Assembly: GCA_902463235.1 (NCBI GenBank)
Contig: CABQER010000056.1
Location: 1 to 5,793, forward strand
Origin: an uncultured Faecalibacterium sp.
GTDB lineage: Bacteria; Bacillota; Clostridia; Oscillospirales; Ruminococcaceae
Direction: 5' to 3'
DNA: 5,793 bases
Each line of letters starts with the position of its first letter. Positions within the stretch are counted from its first letter, which is position 1. The translations under genes and the position numbers were made by a program. The notes below the pieces were generated by a model that was not told the DNA's origin, made no database searches, and worked only from the letters and a program-made list of their open reading frames with translations. Shown piece after piece: positions 1-5,619 of this stretch.

Positions 1-92
1 GCCATCGGGATGCCAAGCTGCTTCAGCACATCTTCGGCCTGCTGCTTGACGGTAGGGTTGACACGAATATTGAGCGTCATCGTTTTTTCCAT
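1..92 (-). CDS. RelB/DinJ-family antitoxin, N-terminal part (runs off the left edge)
   Basis: The minus strand from ATG at 92 encodes 30 complete codons before the window ends. The protein begins MEKTMTLNIRVNPTVKQQAE and continues through a DVLKQLGIPM segment. This matches the N-terminus of RelB/DinJ antitoxins: a short beta strand (TLNIRV) that pairs in a dimer to make a ribbon-helix-helix DNA-binding domain, followed by helix 1 (residues about 13-25) and the LGI turn. Known role: the dimer binds its own promoter, and its C-terminal part neutralises a RelE/YafQ-type mRNA-cleaving toxin. That C-terminus and any toxin gene lie outside the window. The start is supported by GAGGTG (99-104) six bases upstream and by a promoter just before it. 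Thr-4 and Met-5 leave a second in-frame ATG at 80, but it has no comparable ribosome binding site. The family call is fairly secure; the partner toxin is unknown. Confidence 0.8.
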   Translation of the reverse strand, partial: MEKTMTLNIRVNPTVKQQAEDVLKQLGIPM

Positions 93-110
93 GGTTATCA
101 CCTCAACTTT

Positions 111-139
111 ATTGTAACGTATTTTACGTTATTTTGCAA
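111..139 (-). promoter_or_regulatory. Sigma-A-type promoter of the antitoxin gene
   Basis: On the minus strand, TTGCAA (134-139) and TACAAT (111-116) are separated by exactly 17 bp, a near-consensus housekeeping promoter. Transcription would begin near 103-105, so the mRNA leader would be only about 12 nt and would start almost at the GAGGTG ribosome binding site. This is a sequence match only. Confidence 0.65.
115..131. promoter_or_regulatory. Palindromic operator inside the antitoxin promoter
   Basis: TAACGTATTTTACGTTA is a perfect inverted repeat with 7-bp arms (115-121 and 125-131) and a 3-bp centre. It fills the spacer between the -35 and -10 boxes and overlaps two bases of the -10. Ribbon-helix-helix antitoxins of the RelB/DinJ type are known to bind palindromes overlapping their own promoters, so this is the likely site of autorepression. 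Binding itself is inferred from position and symmetry. Confidence 0.6.
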
Positions 140-209
140 TGGGACTTATTGATTTCTGCGGGCTGCACAAGATTTGCTGAAAAATTTTGCTACTTGCCCA
201 GATGGGCAT
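129..209 (-). CDS. 26-codon ORF with a good ribosome binding site, function unknown
   Basis: ATG at 209 is preceded by GAGGTG (214-219) with a 4-nt spacer. The frame starts 11 bases after the stop of the restriction-enzyme remnant, as a next gene in an operon would. It codes for only 26 residues, beginning MPIWASSKIFQQ, and ends within the antitoxin promoter. I do not recognise it. Two readings are possible: the surviving 5' end of a gene that once followed res and was cut by the rearrangement that brought in the antitoxin promoter, or a chance ORF after a retained Shine-Dalgarno. No domain, signal peptide or membrane segment is evident. Confidence 0.3.
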   Translation of the reverse strand: MPIWASSKIFQQILCSPQKSISPIAK

Positions 210-220
210 CGTTCACCTCT

Positions 221-382
221 TTATTTTAACACCTTATTCAGCAATTCCTGATAGTTGCTTACATGGTCATAGGTCACAAGTCCATCGGACAACCTCGCAA
301 ACAGCTTTTTAGCACAATCGATCTTGGATTTTTCGATGGGGCGCAGATTCAGGCTTTCCATTGTACACCGGTTCATGTTCAT
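221..382 (-). pseudogene. 3' remnant of a type III restriction enzyme Res subunit gene
   Basis: The frame gives 53 residues from the first ATG (382), or 46 from the ATG at 361. From residue 7 the sequence reads TMESLNLRPIEKSKIDCAKK, followed by LFARLSDGLVTYDHVSNYQELL and a stop. I recognise this pattern from the extreme C-terminus of type III restriction-modification Res subunits. There a TMxSxxLRPIE-xxKIxCAKKLF block directly follows the ExK of the nuclease motif, and the protein ends with a YxxVxxYxxLL segment. A full Res is about 900-1000 residues with a DEAD-type helicase, so nearly everything, including the catalytic PD-ExK residues, is missing. An in-frame TAG lies just upstream of 382 and the homology appears to begin near position 364, so this is a broken gene end and not a frameshifted copy. 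No ribosome binding site precedes either ATG. The family assignment is from memory of the motif and would be settled by a profile search. Confidence 0.6.
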
Positions 383-470
383 CTATTAAAATATTTTCGC
401 TTATTGGTCGGGTCAGCTGTTGATATATGCCGCCCTTTCCTGTATACTGTTCCTGTTGTAGTTGGTTCAT
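309..470 (-). other. 53-codon ORF overlapping the res remnant, unassigned
   Basis: ATG at 470 opens a frame of 53 codons, beginning MNQLQQEQYTGKGGIYQQL, that ends at 309 inside the res remnant in a different frame. There is no Shine-Dalgarno upstream and the start lies only about 20 bases past the suf terminator hairpin. Its first 30 codons sit in the stretch before the res homology begins, so they could be a fragment of whatever sequence was joined to the res end. I recognise no family, and it may not be translated. Confidence 0.2.
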
Positions 471-489
471 GACAGTTTCAGCTTACAAC

Positions 490-537
490 AAAAAATGAGA
501 TAGGCAACCCCTTTCGGGGAAGTCTATCTCATTTTTT
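490..537 (-). terminator. Rho-independent terminator of the suf operon (possibly bidirectional)
   Basis: A-run plus TGAGATAG (490-503) pairs with CTATCTCA plus T-run (524-537), a 14-bp stem. It is interrupted by a 2x2 AA/AA internal loop and capped by CCCC (508-511) against GGGG (516-519). In the minus-strand transcript the cap reads CCCC-GAAA-GGGG, a GNRA tetraloop, and is followed by a U-rich tract. It lies about 35 bases past the sufU stop. The symmetrical A/T flanks would also let it act on plus-strand transcripts. Confidence 0.85.
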
Positions 538-542
538 TCGTT

Positions 543-569
543 GGGGCTATTTTGCAACAGCCCCTTTTT
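543..569 (+). terminator. Second hairpin, GGGGCT/AGCCCC with a T-run
   Basis: GGGGCT (543-548) pairs with AGCCCC (559-564) around a 10-nt loop and is followed by TTTTT (565-569) on the plus strand. In that direction it has terminator form. Read in the suf direction it is a hairpin preceded by A residues and has no T-run of its own. No plus-strand gene ends here, so it may be the back half of a tandem bidirectional terminator, or a repeat-derived structure: its right arm recurs at 5698-5714. Confidence 0.5.
553..569 (-). repeat. 17-bp inverted repeat, left copy
   Basis: On the minus strand these bases read AAAAAGGGGCTGTTGCA, identical to plus-strand 5698-5714. The two copies face each other across the whole suf operon. 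The left copy forms one arm of the hairpin at 543-569. The core GGGGCTGTTGCA resembles both a common clostridial terminator arm and the ends of some insertion sequences; the sequence alone does not decide which. Confidence 0.6.
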
Positions 570-572
570 CAT

Positions 573-1013
573 TTACTGTTTTACTTTGCCCTCGCCGTCC
601 AGAGCTTCTTCCAGCGTGTGCCATGCCAGCACCGCACACTTGACCCGGGCGGGGACATGGGCAATACCCTGCAGGGCAGCCGCGTCCTCCAGTTCGTCCA
701 GCTCCTCGGGCGTGATTTTATCCTTGATCATCTTAAAATACAGTCCCAGCAGCCGCCGCGCGTCCTCCACGGTGCGGCCCTTGACCAGATCGATCATCAG
801 GGAGGCCGATGCCTGCGAGATGGCGCACCCGCTGCCGATGAAACCGGCATCCTCGATCACGCCATTCTTTACGCGCAGCTGCAGGGTGATATCATCGCCG
901 CAGCTGGGGTTCACACCCTCCAGGCTGTGGGTGGCCCCCTCAACGGGGTGGCGGTTCTCCTTGCTGCGGCTGTTTTCCGTGATGACCTGGGTATAAAGCT
1001 CGTTCAGATTCAT
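573..1013 (-). CDS. sufU: SufU, zinc-dependent sulfur acceptor partner of SufS
   Basis: A cytosolic 146-residue protein of the SufU/IscU fold. In Gram-positive bacteria SufU takes the persulfide from the SufS catalytic cysteine by swapping a zinc ligand, and passes sulfur to the SufBCD scaffold. The conserved ligand set is visible: NPSCGD (C38, D40), GSGCAIS (C63) and RVKCAVLAWHTL (C126). The roughly 20-residue stretch between the GSGCAIS block and the last cysteine (VKGRTVEDARRLL to EELDELED) is longer than in IscU, which marks it as SufU, not an ISC scaffold. Length is normal for the family. The ATG overlaps the sufS stop by 4 bp (ATGA) and AAAGGTGA (1021-1028) within sufS serves as its ribosome binding site, so translation is probably coupled. 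It is the last gene before the operon terminator. Identity is very secure. Confidence 0.96.
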   Translation of the reverse strand: MNLNELYTQVITENSRSKENRHPVEGATHSLEGVNPSCGDDITLQLRVKNGVIEDAGFIGSGCAISQASASLMIDLVKGRTVEDARRLLGLYFKMIKDKITPEELDELEDAAALQGIAHVPARVKCAVLAWHTLEEALDGEGKVKQ

Positions 1014-2239
1014 AGACCCATCACCTTTCGTACATTTTCCAGATTATTCAGCAGGGCGTCCACGTCTTCTTCCGTGTTGTAGAGGGCAAGACTTGCCCGG
1101 CAGCAGGACCCGATGCCCAGATACTCCATCAGGGGCTGGGCACAGTGGTGACCAGCCCGGATAGCCACGCCGCCCGCGTCCAGAATGGTGGCCACATCGT
1201 GGGGGTGAACCTCCTTGACATTGAAGGATACCACGCCGAATCGCCCGTCGGCCACCGGTTCACCGTAAACGGTCAGCCACGGCAGAGCCGCCATGCCCTT
1301 GAGCATCCGGTCCAGCAGGGCGTGCTCGTGCTGCATCATGGCATCCCAGCCAATGTGATTCATGTAGTCCAGTGCGGCGGCAAAGCCGACCTCACCGCCC
1401 ACATTGCGGGTACCGGCCTCGAACTTGCGGGGGCCCTCAGCCCAGGTGGCACTCTGCTCATGCACGGTGCTGATCATATCGCCGCCGCTCAGGAAGGGCG
1501 GCATTTTTTCCAGCAGCTCTGCCCGGGCGTACAGCGCGCCCATGCCCATGGGGGCATAGAGCTTGTGTGCCGAGCAGGCGGCAAAGTCCACGTCCAGCCG
1601 CTTTACATCCACGGGCATGTGGGGGGCGGCCTGAGCGCAGTCCAGCACCACCACCGCGCCCACGGCATGGGCGCGGGTTACGATCTCTTCCACGGGAGCG
1701 CGCAGGCCCAGCACGTTGGAGACCATGGCAATGGCAACCAGTCTGGTCTTAGCGGTGATCTTTTTGTCCAGCTCGTCGGTGGTCAGGCGGCCGTCCGGGC
1801 CGGGGTACAGGTAGACCAGCTTTGCACCGGTGGCCTGTGCCACTCGCTGCCAGGGCACCAGATTGGAGTGGTGCTCGGCAACAGAGAGGACGATTTCGTC
1901 CCCCGCGTGCAGGAAGTGCAGGCCGTAGCTGTACGCCACAAGATTCAGGGATTCGGTGGTGTTCTGAGTGAACACGATCTCGTCATCCTCGGCATGGAAG
2001 AACTGCGCCACCCGGTGGCGGGCACCCTCGTGGGCATCAGTGGCACGCATGGCCAGCTCATACACGCCCCGGTGGGGGTTGGCGTTGTTGTTTTTGTAGT
2101 AATTGGTCACGGCATCCAGCACCTGCACCGGGTGCTGGGTGGTGGCGGCACTGTCCAGATAGACCAGCCGCTGGCCGTTTTCGTCAGCCGCAAGGATGGG
2201 AAAATCCCTGCGCCAGGTATCGTTGAATTCATTCGGCAT
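1010..2239 (-). CDS. sufS: SufS, PLP-dependent cysteine desulfurase
   Basis: A 409-residue group II cysteine desulfurase (class V aminotransferase fold) that converts cysteine to alanine and holds the released sulfur as a persulfide for SufU. Motifs in order: YLDSAATTQHP (27-37), AEHHSN with the PLP-stacking H123, LDCAQAAPH with D200 and Q203 contacting the cofactor, SAHKLYAP with the Schiff-base lysine K226, and RAGHHCAQP with the catalytic C366. The C-terminal RASLALYNTEEDVD block is typical of SufS. I chose ATG at 2239 because AAGGAGG (2250-2256) lies 10 bases upstream and the first residues match family starts; the same frame stays open to an ATG at 2329, but that would lie deep inside sufD. 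It overlaps the end of sufD by 11 bp. A double cysteine (C379-C380, GSCCRAS) follows the catalytic loop; many clostridial relatives have at least one cysteine there. Confidence 0.97.
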   Translation of the reverse strand: MPNEFNDTWRRDFPILAADENGQRLVYLDSAATTQHPVQVLDAVTNYYKNNNANPHRGVYELAMRATDAHEGARHRVAQFFHAEDDEIVFTQNTTESLNLVAYSYGLHFLHAGDEIVLSVAEHHSNLVPWQRVAQATGAKLVYLYPGPDGRLTTDELDKKITAKTRLVAIAMVSNVLGLRAPVEEIVTRAHAVGAVVVLDCAQAAPHMPVDVKRLDVDFAACSAHKLYAPMGMGALYARAELLEKMPPFLSGGDMISTVHEQSATWAEGPRKFEAGTRNVGGEVGFAAALDYMNHIGWDAMMQHEHALLDRMLKGMAALPWLTVYGEPVADGRFGVVSFNVKEVHPHDVATILDAGGVAIRAGHHCAQPLMEYLGIGSCCRASLALYNTEEDVDALLNNLENVRKVMGL

Positions 2240-3311
2240 CGTTGTCCAGCCTCCTTGCAGCTTCCGCACGTACCTCGTCCCGCAGGGTTTCCAGCGGGAT
2301 CTTGTCCAGTGCCGGGGCGAAGCGGGCATCCACCATCAGGCGGCGTGCCTGAGCCTCGCTCAGGCCGCGGGAGCGCAGATAATACAGTTTTTCCTCGTCC
2401 AGGCGGCCGATGGAGGCGGCGTGCTGGCCTTCAACCTCTTCCTCGCCGCACAGGATCAGCGGTGCAGTGCGGTTGCGGGCATCGGTGCTGAACAGGAGCA
2501 CGTCCTCACTCTCATGGCCAATGCCCCGCTTGGCACCCCGCCTGAAATCGATGGTGCCGCGCAGGATCTTGTCTGCATGGCCGGTCAGGACACCGGCGGT
2601 GTGCATCTCACACATGGTGTCCTTGGCGGTGTGAACGGACACATCGTTGTAATCCAGCAGGGCACTGCCGCTGCCAAAGTACACGGCATCCAGATCATAT
2701 TCGCTCTTGGCGGCGCTCAGCGCAGCGCGGGTGCCGCAGGCAGAAAGGATACCGCCCAGCTCAATGCGCACCTGCTCGACCCGGGCGTTCCGGCCCTCCT
2801 CTACGGCAGCTGCATTCCAGCGGCGGGCATTATCGCCCAGCAGCTGAATTTGCACCAGCCGGACTTGAGCGTTCTCGCCCGCACGGATGCGGGTGAGGGA
2901 AGCGGCGGCACCGTGTTCGGCATCGCCCCGCAGCACCTGCACGATGGTCAGGCTGCTGCCCGCTTTTGCATCCACCGAAAGGCTGGTCAGAGCTGTGGGA
3001 TGGGCGGCATCCAGTGTCACCTCCAAGATCACAGGCTCCGCCACGGACACACCCTCAGCCACGGTCAGTGCGTGACGGACCGTGGCGTTTTCGGCGATAT
3101 AAGCGTCTGTTTCAGCACCCATGCCGCTCTCGGCAAAGGCGGAAAAGTCGCTCTCGGCTTCCCCCACCCCTGCGGGCAGGATATAGGCGAAGTTGACCTC
3201 GCCCCAGAAATTTCCGGAAAGCTCCGGCAGCGCCGCTGCTTTGGGGGCGCTGTTCACGCCGCACTGGTTCCAAGTTGCAACCGGCAAGCGGTTCATGTTC
3301 AGATCATTCAT
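2229..3311 (-). CDS. sufD: SufD, scaffold subunit of the SufBCD complex
   Basis: A 360-residue member of the SufB/SufD family, with the right-handed beta-helix core (about residues 70-290) and the C-terminal helical domain that docks SufC. The diagnostic tail is EGQHAASIGRLDEEKLYYLR followed by SRGLSEAQARRLMVDARF (about 294-331). His-297 corresponds to the SufD histidine (H360 in E. coli) at the SufB-SufD interface. The cysteine two residues before it in E. coli (C358) is Gly-295 here. The protein is shorter than the B. subtilis form (about 437) through a reduced N-terminus, as I would expect for clostridial SufD. The stop of sufB is 19 bases upstream. The GAGGAGG at 3324-3330 is 12 bases from this ATG, rather far; a second in-frame ATG at 3296 is even further. 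It cannot bind a cluster alone and works as the SufB partner. Confidence 0.93.
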   Translation of the reverse strand: MNDLNMNRLPVATWNQCGVNSAPKAAALPELSGNFWGEVNFAYILPAGVGEAESDFSAFAESGMGAETDAYIAENATVRHALTVAEGVSVAEPVILEVTLDAAHPTALTSLSVDAKAGSSLTIVQVLRGDAEHGAAASLTRIRAGENAQVRLVQIQLLGDNARRWNAAAVEEGRNARVEQVRIELGGILSACGTRAALSAAKSEYDLDAVYFGSGSALLDYNDVSVHTAKDTMCEMHTAGVLTGHADKILRGTIDFRRGAKRGIGHESEDVLLFSTDARNRTAPLILCGEEEVEGQHAASIGRLDEEKLYYLRSRGLSEAQARRLMVDARFAPALDKIPLETLRDEVRAEAARRLDNDAE

Positions 3312-3323
3312 AAAACGTCCGGC

Positions 3324-3330
3324 CCTCCTC
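3324..3330 (-). promoter_or_regulatory. Ribosome binding site of sufD with long spacing
   Basis: GAGGAGG on the minus strand is a near-perfect Shine-Dalgarno directly after the sufB stop (3331-3333), but 12 bases separate it from the sufD ATG. No alternative start codon in the sufD frame lies closer. The spacing may lower SufD output relative to SufB or simply reflect tolerance in this host. Confidence 0.6.
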
Positions 3331-4749
3331 TCAGCCGATGCTGCCCTTCATTTCCAGGTGGATCAGATTGTTCATCTCCACGGCGTATTCCACGGGCAGT
3401 TCCTTGGCAATGGGCTCGGCAAAGCCGCCCACGATCAGGGCACGGGCATCCTCTTCCGAAAGGCCACGGCTCATCAGGTAGAACACGGCCTCCTCGCTGA
3501 TGCGCCCGATCTTTGCCTCGTGGCCCACATCCACAGCGTCACAGCGGATGTCCATCTCAGGGATGGTGTCAGAGCGGGAACGGTCATCCAGCATCAGGCT
3601 CTCGCAGGAGACGGCAGATTTGGAATTCTTCGCGTTGGGCAGAACCGTGACGGAGCTGCGGAAGTTGGAGATACCGCCATCCCGGGCAATGGACTTGGTG
3701 GTGATGTGGGAACTGGTGTTGGGGGCAGCGTGCACCACCTTGGCACCGGTGTCCAGATCCTGACCGGCACCTGCAAAGGTGATGCCGGTGAATTCCATCC
3801 GGGAACCCTCGCCCGCCAGGATGCTCATGGGATACAGGCAGGAGGTGTGGGAACCAAAGGAACCGGACACCCATTCGATGGTGCCGCCCTTTTCCACCCG
3901 GGCACGCTTGGTGTTCAGGTTGTACATGTTCTTCGACCAGTTCTCAATGGTGGAGTAGCGCACCCGGGCGTTCTCGCCGACGTAGATCTCCACACAGCCT
4001 GCGTGCAGGTTGGCAACGTTGTACTTGGGGGCAGAGCAGCCCTCAATGAAGTGGAGGTAAGCACCCTTGTCCACAATGATGAGGGTGTGCTCAAACTGAC
4101 CGGCACCGGGGGCGTTCAGACGGAAGTAAGATTGCAGCGGGATCTCCACATGCACCCCGGCGGGCACATATACAAAGGAGCCGCCGCTCCACACGGCACC
4201 ATGCAGGGCTGCAAACTTGTGGTCGGTGGGGGGCACCAGCCGCATAAAATGTTTGCGTACCATCTCGGCATAGGGGCCGGTAAGGGCACTCTCCATATCA
4301 GTGTACACTACGCCCTGTGCGGCTACCTCGGCCTTGACATTGTGGTATACCACCTCGGAGTCGTACTGCGCGCCCACGCCGGCCAGCGAAGCACGCTCGG
4401 CCTTGGGGATGCCCAGACGCTCAAAGGTGTTCTTGATGTCCTCGGGCACATCGCTCCACTTGCCCCGCATCTCGGTGTTGGGGCGGACATAGGTGACGAT
4501 GTTGTTCATATCCAGCCCGGCAATGGAAGGGCCCCAGTTCTGCACCGGCATTTTGTTGTAGGTCTCCAGTGATTTCAGGCGGAAAATGCGCATCCACTCG
4601 GGGTCGTGCTTCTCCTCAGAGATCTTTTCCACGATCTCGCTGGTCAGGCCGGAGCTCACCGCAAAGGCAGCGTTGCTGCCGTCCCGGATATCGTAAATGC
4701 TGCGGTCAACCTCAGCAACATCGGTCTTTTCGGATTCAAAAGCTCTCAT
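3331..4749 (-). CDS. sufB: SufB, cluster-assembly scaffold subunit
   Basis: A 472-residue SufB, close to the usual 465-495. In the SufB-C2-D complex it receives sulfur and is the main site where the Fe-S cluster is built before transfer to apoproteins. Visible landmarks are the N-terminal segment with HDPEWMRIFRLKSLETY (48-64), WGPSIAGLD (72-80), VPPTDHKFAALHGAVWSGGS (172-191) and FIEGCSAPKY (234-243). Also visible are the SSVTVLPNAKNSKSAVSCES stretch with C382, equivalent to the essential E. coli C405, GHEAKIGRISEE with E411 (the conserved glutamate near the interface), and the SufC-docking YLMSRGLSEEDARALIVGGF tail (424-443). The ATG overlaps the sufC stop by 4 bp, and AAGGAGG (4760-4766) lies 10 bases upstream. 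Position between sufC and sufD differs from B. subtilis (sufCDSUB) and fits a clostridial layout. Confidence 0.97.
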   Translation of the reverse strand: MRAFESEKTDVAEVDRSIYDIRDGSNAAFAVSSGLTSEIVEKISEEKHDPEWMRIFRLKSLETYNKMPVQNWGPSIAGLDMNNIVTYVRPNTEMRGKWSDVPEDIKNTFERLGIPKAERASLAGVGAQYDSEVVYHNVKAEVAAQGVVYTDMESALTGPYAEMVRKHFMRLVPPTDHKFAALHGAVWSGGSFVYVPAGVHVEIPLQSYFRLNAPGAGQFEHTLIIVDKGAYLHFIEGCSAPKYNVANLHAGCVEIYVGENARVRYSTIENWSKNMYNLNTKRARVEKGGTIEWVSGSFGSHTSCLYPMSILAGEGSRMEFTGITFAGAGQDLDTGAKVVHAAPNTSSHITTKSIARDGGISNFRSSVTVLPNAKNSKSAVSCESLMLDDRSRSDTIPEMDIRCDAVDVGHEAKIGRISEEAVFYLMSRGLSEEDARALIVGGFAEPIAKELPVEYAVEMNNLIHLEMKGSIG

Positions 4750-5504
4750 TCTGCTTTGTCCTCCTTCACTGCGTGGAAGCCCTCCTCAATGATCTCGTTC
4801 ACAAGCTCATCGCCGCCGGTGCGCACGATATGGGCATCGTCCAGCACATGGACGTAGTCCACCTTCAGGCCCTCCAGGATCTTGGCGTTGTGGGTGATGA
4901 TGATCAGGGCATTTTCGGCGTTGTGGTAGGCGCGCACACCCTGTGCCACCGTTTTGACGGCATCCACATCCAGGCCGGAATCGGTCTCATCCAGCAGAGC
5001 CAGCCTGGGCTTGAGCATCAGCAGCTGCAGGATTTCGCTCTTCTTCTTCTCGCCGCCGGAGAAGCCCACGTTTAGGTAACGGTCCGCATAGCTGGGGTCC
5101 ATGCCCAGCGCATCCATCTGCTGTGCCAGCTCCTTGCGGAAGGCGAATACCTTGACCGGCTTGCCGGTGATGGCACTCTGGGCCGTGCGCAGGAAGTTTT
5201 CCAGCGTGATGCCGGGAATCTCCTCCGGGGTCTGGAAGGAGAGGAACATGCCAAGCCGGGCACGCACATCGGCGGGCTCGTGGGTCACGTCCTGCCCGCG
5301 GAAAAGGATCTGGCCGCGGGTCACAGTATAACGGGGGTCGCCCATCAGGGCGCTCATCAGGGTGGATTTGCCGGCACCGTTGTGGCCCATCAGAACATGG
5401 GTCTCGCCGGGGCAGACGGTTAGATTCAAGCCGTTCAGCAGGATCTTCTGTTCCTCACCAACGGCAACTTGTAAGTCTTTTACTTCCAGCAGAGGACTGC
5501 TCAT
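4746..5504 (-). CDS. sufC: SufC, ABC-type ATPase of the SufBCD complex
   Basis: A 252-residue soluble ABC ATPase with no membrane segment; it energises conformational change in SufB-SufD during cluster assembly and does not transport anything. Motifs in order: Walker A GHNGAGKST (40-48, K46), Q-loop SFQTPEEIPG (Q91), ABC signature FSGGEKKKSE (148-157, the lysine-rich version typical of SufC), Walker B LALLDETDSGLD (168-179; D172, catalytic E173) with D-loop SGLD, and the switch histidine H205 in IITHN. Walker A has His at the second position; many family members have Pro. The start is supported by GGAGG (5513-5517) eight bases upstream. It is the first gene of the operon, and its stop overlaps the sufB start. 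Confidence 0.98.
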   Translation of the reverse strand: MSSPLLEVKDLQVAVGEEQKILLNGLNLTVCPGETHVLMGHNGAGKSTLMSALMGDPRYTVTRGQILFRGQDVTHEPADVRARLGMFLSFQTPEEIPGITLENFLRTAQSAITGKPVKVFAFRKELAQQMDALGMDPSYADRYLNVGFSGGEKKKSEILQLLMLKPRLALLDETDSGLDVDAVKTVAQGVRAYHNAENALIIITHNAKILEGLKVDYVHVLDDAHIVRTGGDELVNEIIEEGFHAVKEDKAE

Positions 5505-5512
5505 ATTGAATA

Positions 5513-5517
5513 CCTCC
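5513..5517 (-). promoter_or_regulatory. Ribosome binding site of sufC
   Basis: GGAGG (inside TCTGGAGGTA) ends eight bases before the sufC ATG at 5504, an ideal spacing. It fixes the start of the operon's first gene. Confidence 0.85.
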
Positions 5518-5542
5518 AGATAACAGCCGTGCCTAGCTCAGT

Positions 5543-5568
5543 TAATCCCGAGTTGTACGGTAGGATTA
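5543..5568 (-). promoter_or_regulatory. Small hairpin in the sufC leader
   Basis: In the minus-strand leader, TAATCC (5563-5568) can pair with GGATTA (5543-5548) over a 14-nt loop. A competing CCG/CGG pairing (5558-5560 with 5548-5550) is possible. It has no T-run and lies about 25 bases before the ribosome binding site. It fits no riboswitch or T-box I know and may be only weak structure. Confidence 0.3.
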
Positions 5569-5578
5569 CTCTCTGCCT

Positions 5579-5589
5579 GTATACTATAC
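5579..5589. promoter_or_regulatory. Palindrome over the suf -10 region
   Basis: GTATACTATAC is a perfect inverted repeat with 5-bp arms (5579-5583 and 5585-5589) and a single central base. It covers the candidate -10 hexamer, so a bound protein would block RNA polymerase. It may equally be a by-product of TATA-like sequence. The binding protein, if any, is unknown. Confidence 0.35.
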
Positions 5590-5609
5590 CGATTTACTGG
5601 ACATTGCAA
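5581..5609 (-). promoter_or_regulatory. Candidate promoter of the suf operon
   Basis: On the minus strand, TTGCAA (5604-5609) and TAGTAT (5581-5586) lie 17 bp apart. An overlapping TATAGT (5583-5588) matches the -10 consensus better but leaves 15 bp. A perfect TTGACA sits at 5614-5619, but it is 25 bp from TATAGT and has no good -10 at 17 bp. Transcription would start near 5574, giving a leader of about 70 nt. The location of a promoter here is likely; the exact boxes are uncertain. Confidence 0.5.
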
Positions 5610-5619
5610 GCCTTGTCAA
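5598..5619. promoter_or_regulatory. Imperfect dyad over the suf -35 region
   Basis: On the plus strand TGGACA (5598-5603) and TGTCAA (5614-5619) form an inverted repeat with one mismatch and 10 bp between arms, surrounding the TTGCAA -35 candidate. A 22-bp dyad at this position could be an operator, for example for an iron-sulfur-sensing Rrf2-type repressor, but I cannot match it to a known motif. Confidence 0.3.

Larger units (their letters stand above)
573..5504 (-). other. sufCBDSU operon
   Basis: Five genes run in one direction with junctions of -4, +19, -11 and -4 bp, no internal terminator that I can see, one promoter region upstream of sufC and one strong terminator after sufU. The overlapping stop/start codons and Shine-Dalgarno sequences inside the preceding genes suggest translational coupling, which suits subunits needed in fixed ratios. 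SufS-SufU supply sulfur and SufBCD assembles the cluster; no iron donor, A-type carrier or Rrf2 regulator is in the window. Confidence 0.93.

Noticed and set aside
263..472. 69-codon plus-strand frame opposite the res remnant
   Set aside because: No ribosome binding site, no recognisable motif, and the opposite strand encodes the Res-like tail.
2240..2329. Upstream extension of sufS to the ATG at 2329
   Set aside because: It would add 30 residues lying inside sufD, without a ribosome binding site; the ATG at 2239 has AAGGAGG at the right distance.
1145..4572. Three long plus-strand open frames (1145-2491, 2196-3500, 3193-4572) antisense to sufS, sufD and sufB
   Set aside because: They are mirror images of GC-rich coding genes, rich in His/Gly/Gln with no recognisable domains and no Shine-Dalgarno. 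The minus-strand genes carry every family motif.
5505..5575. Riboswitch or T-box in the sufC leader
   Set aside because: The leader is only about 70 nt, has one weak 6-bp stem and no terminator or conserved T-box/riboswitch core.
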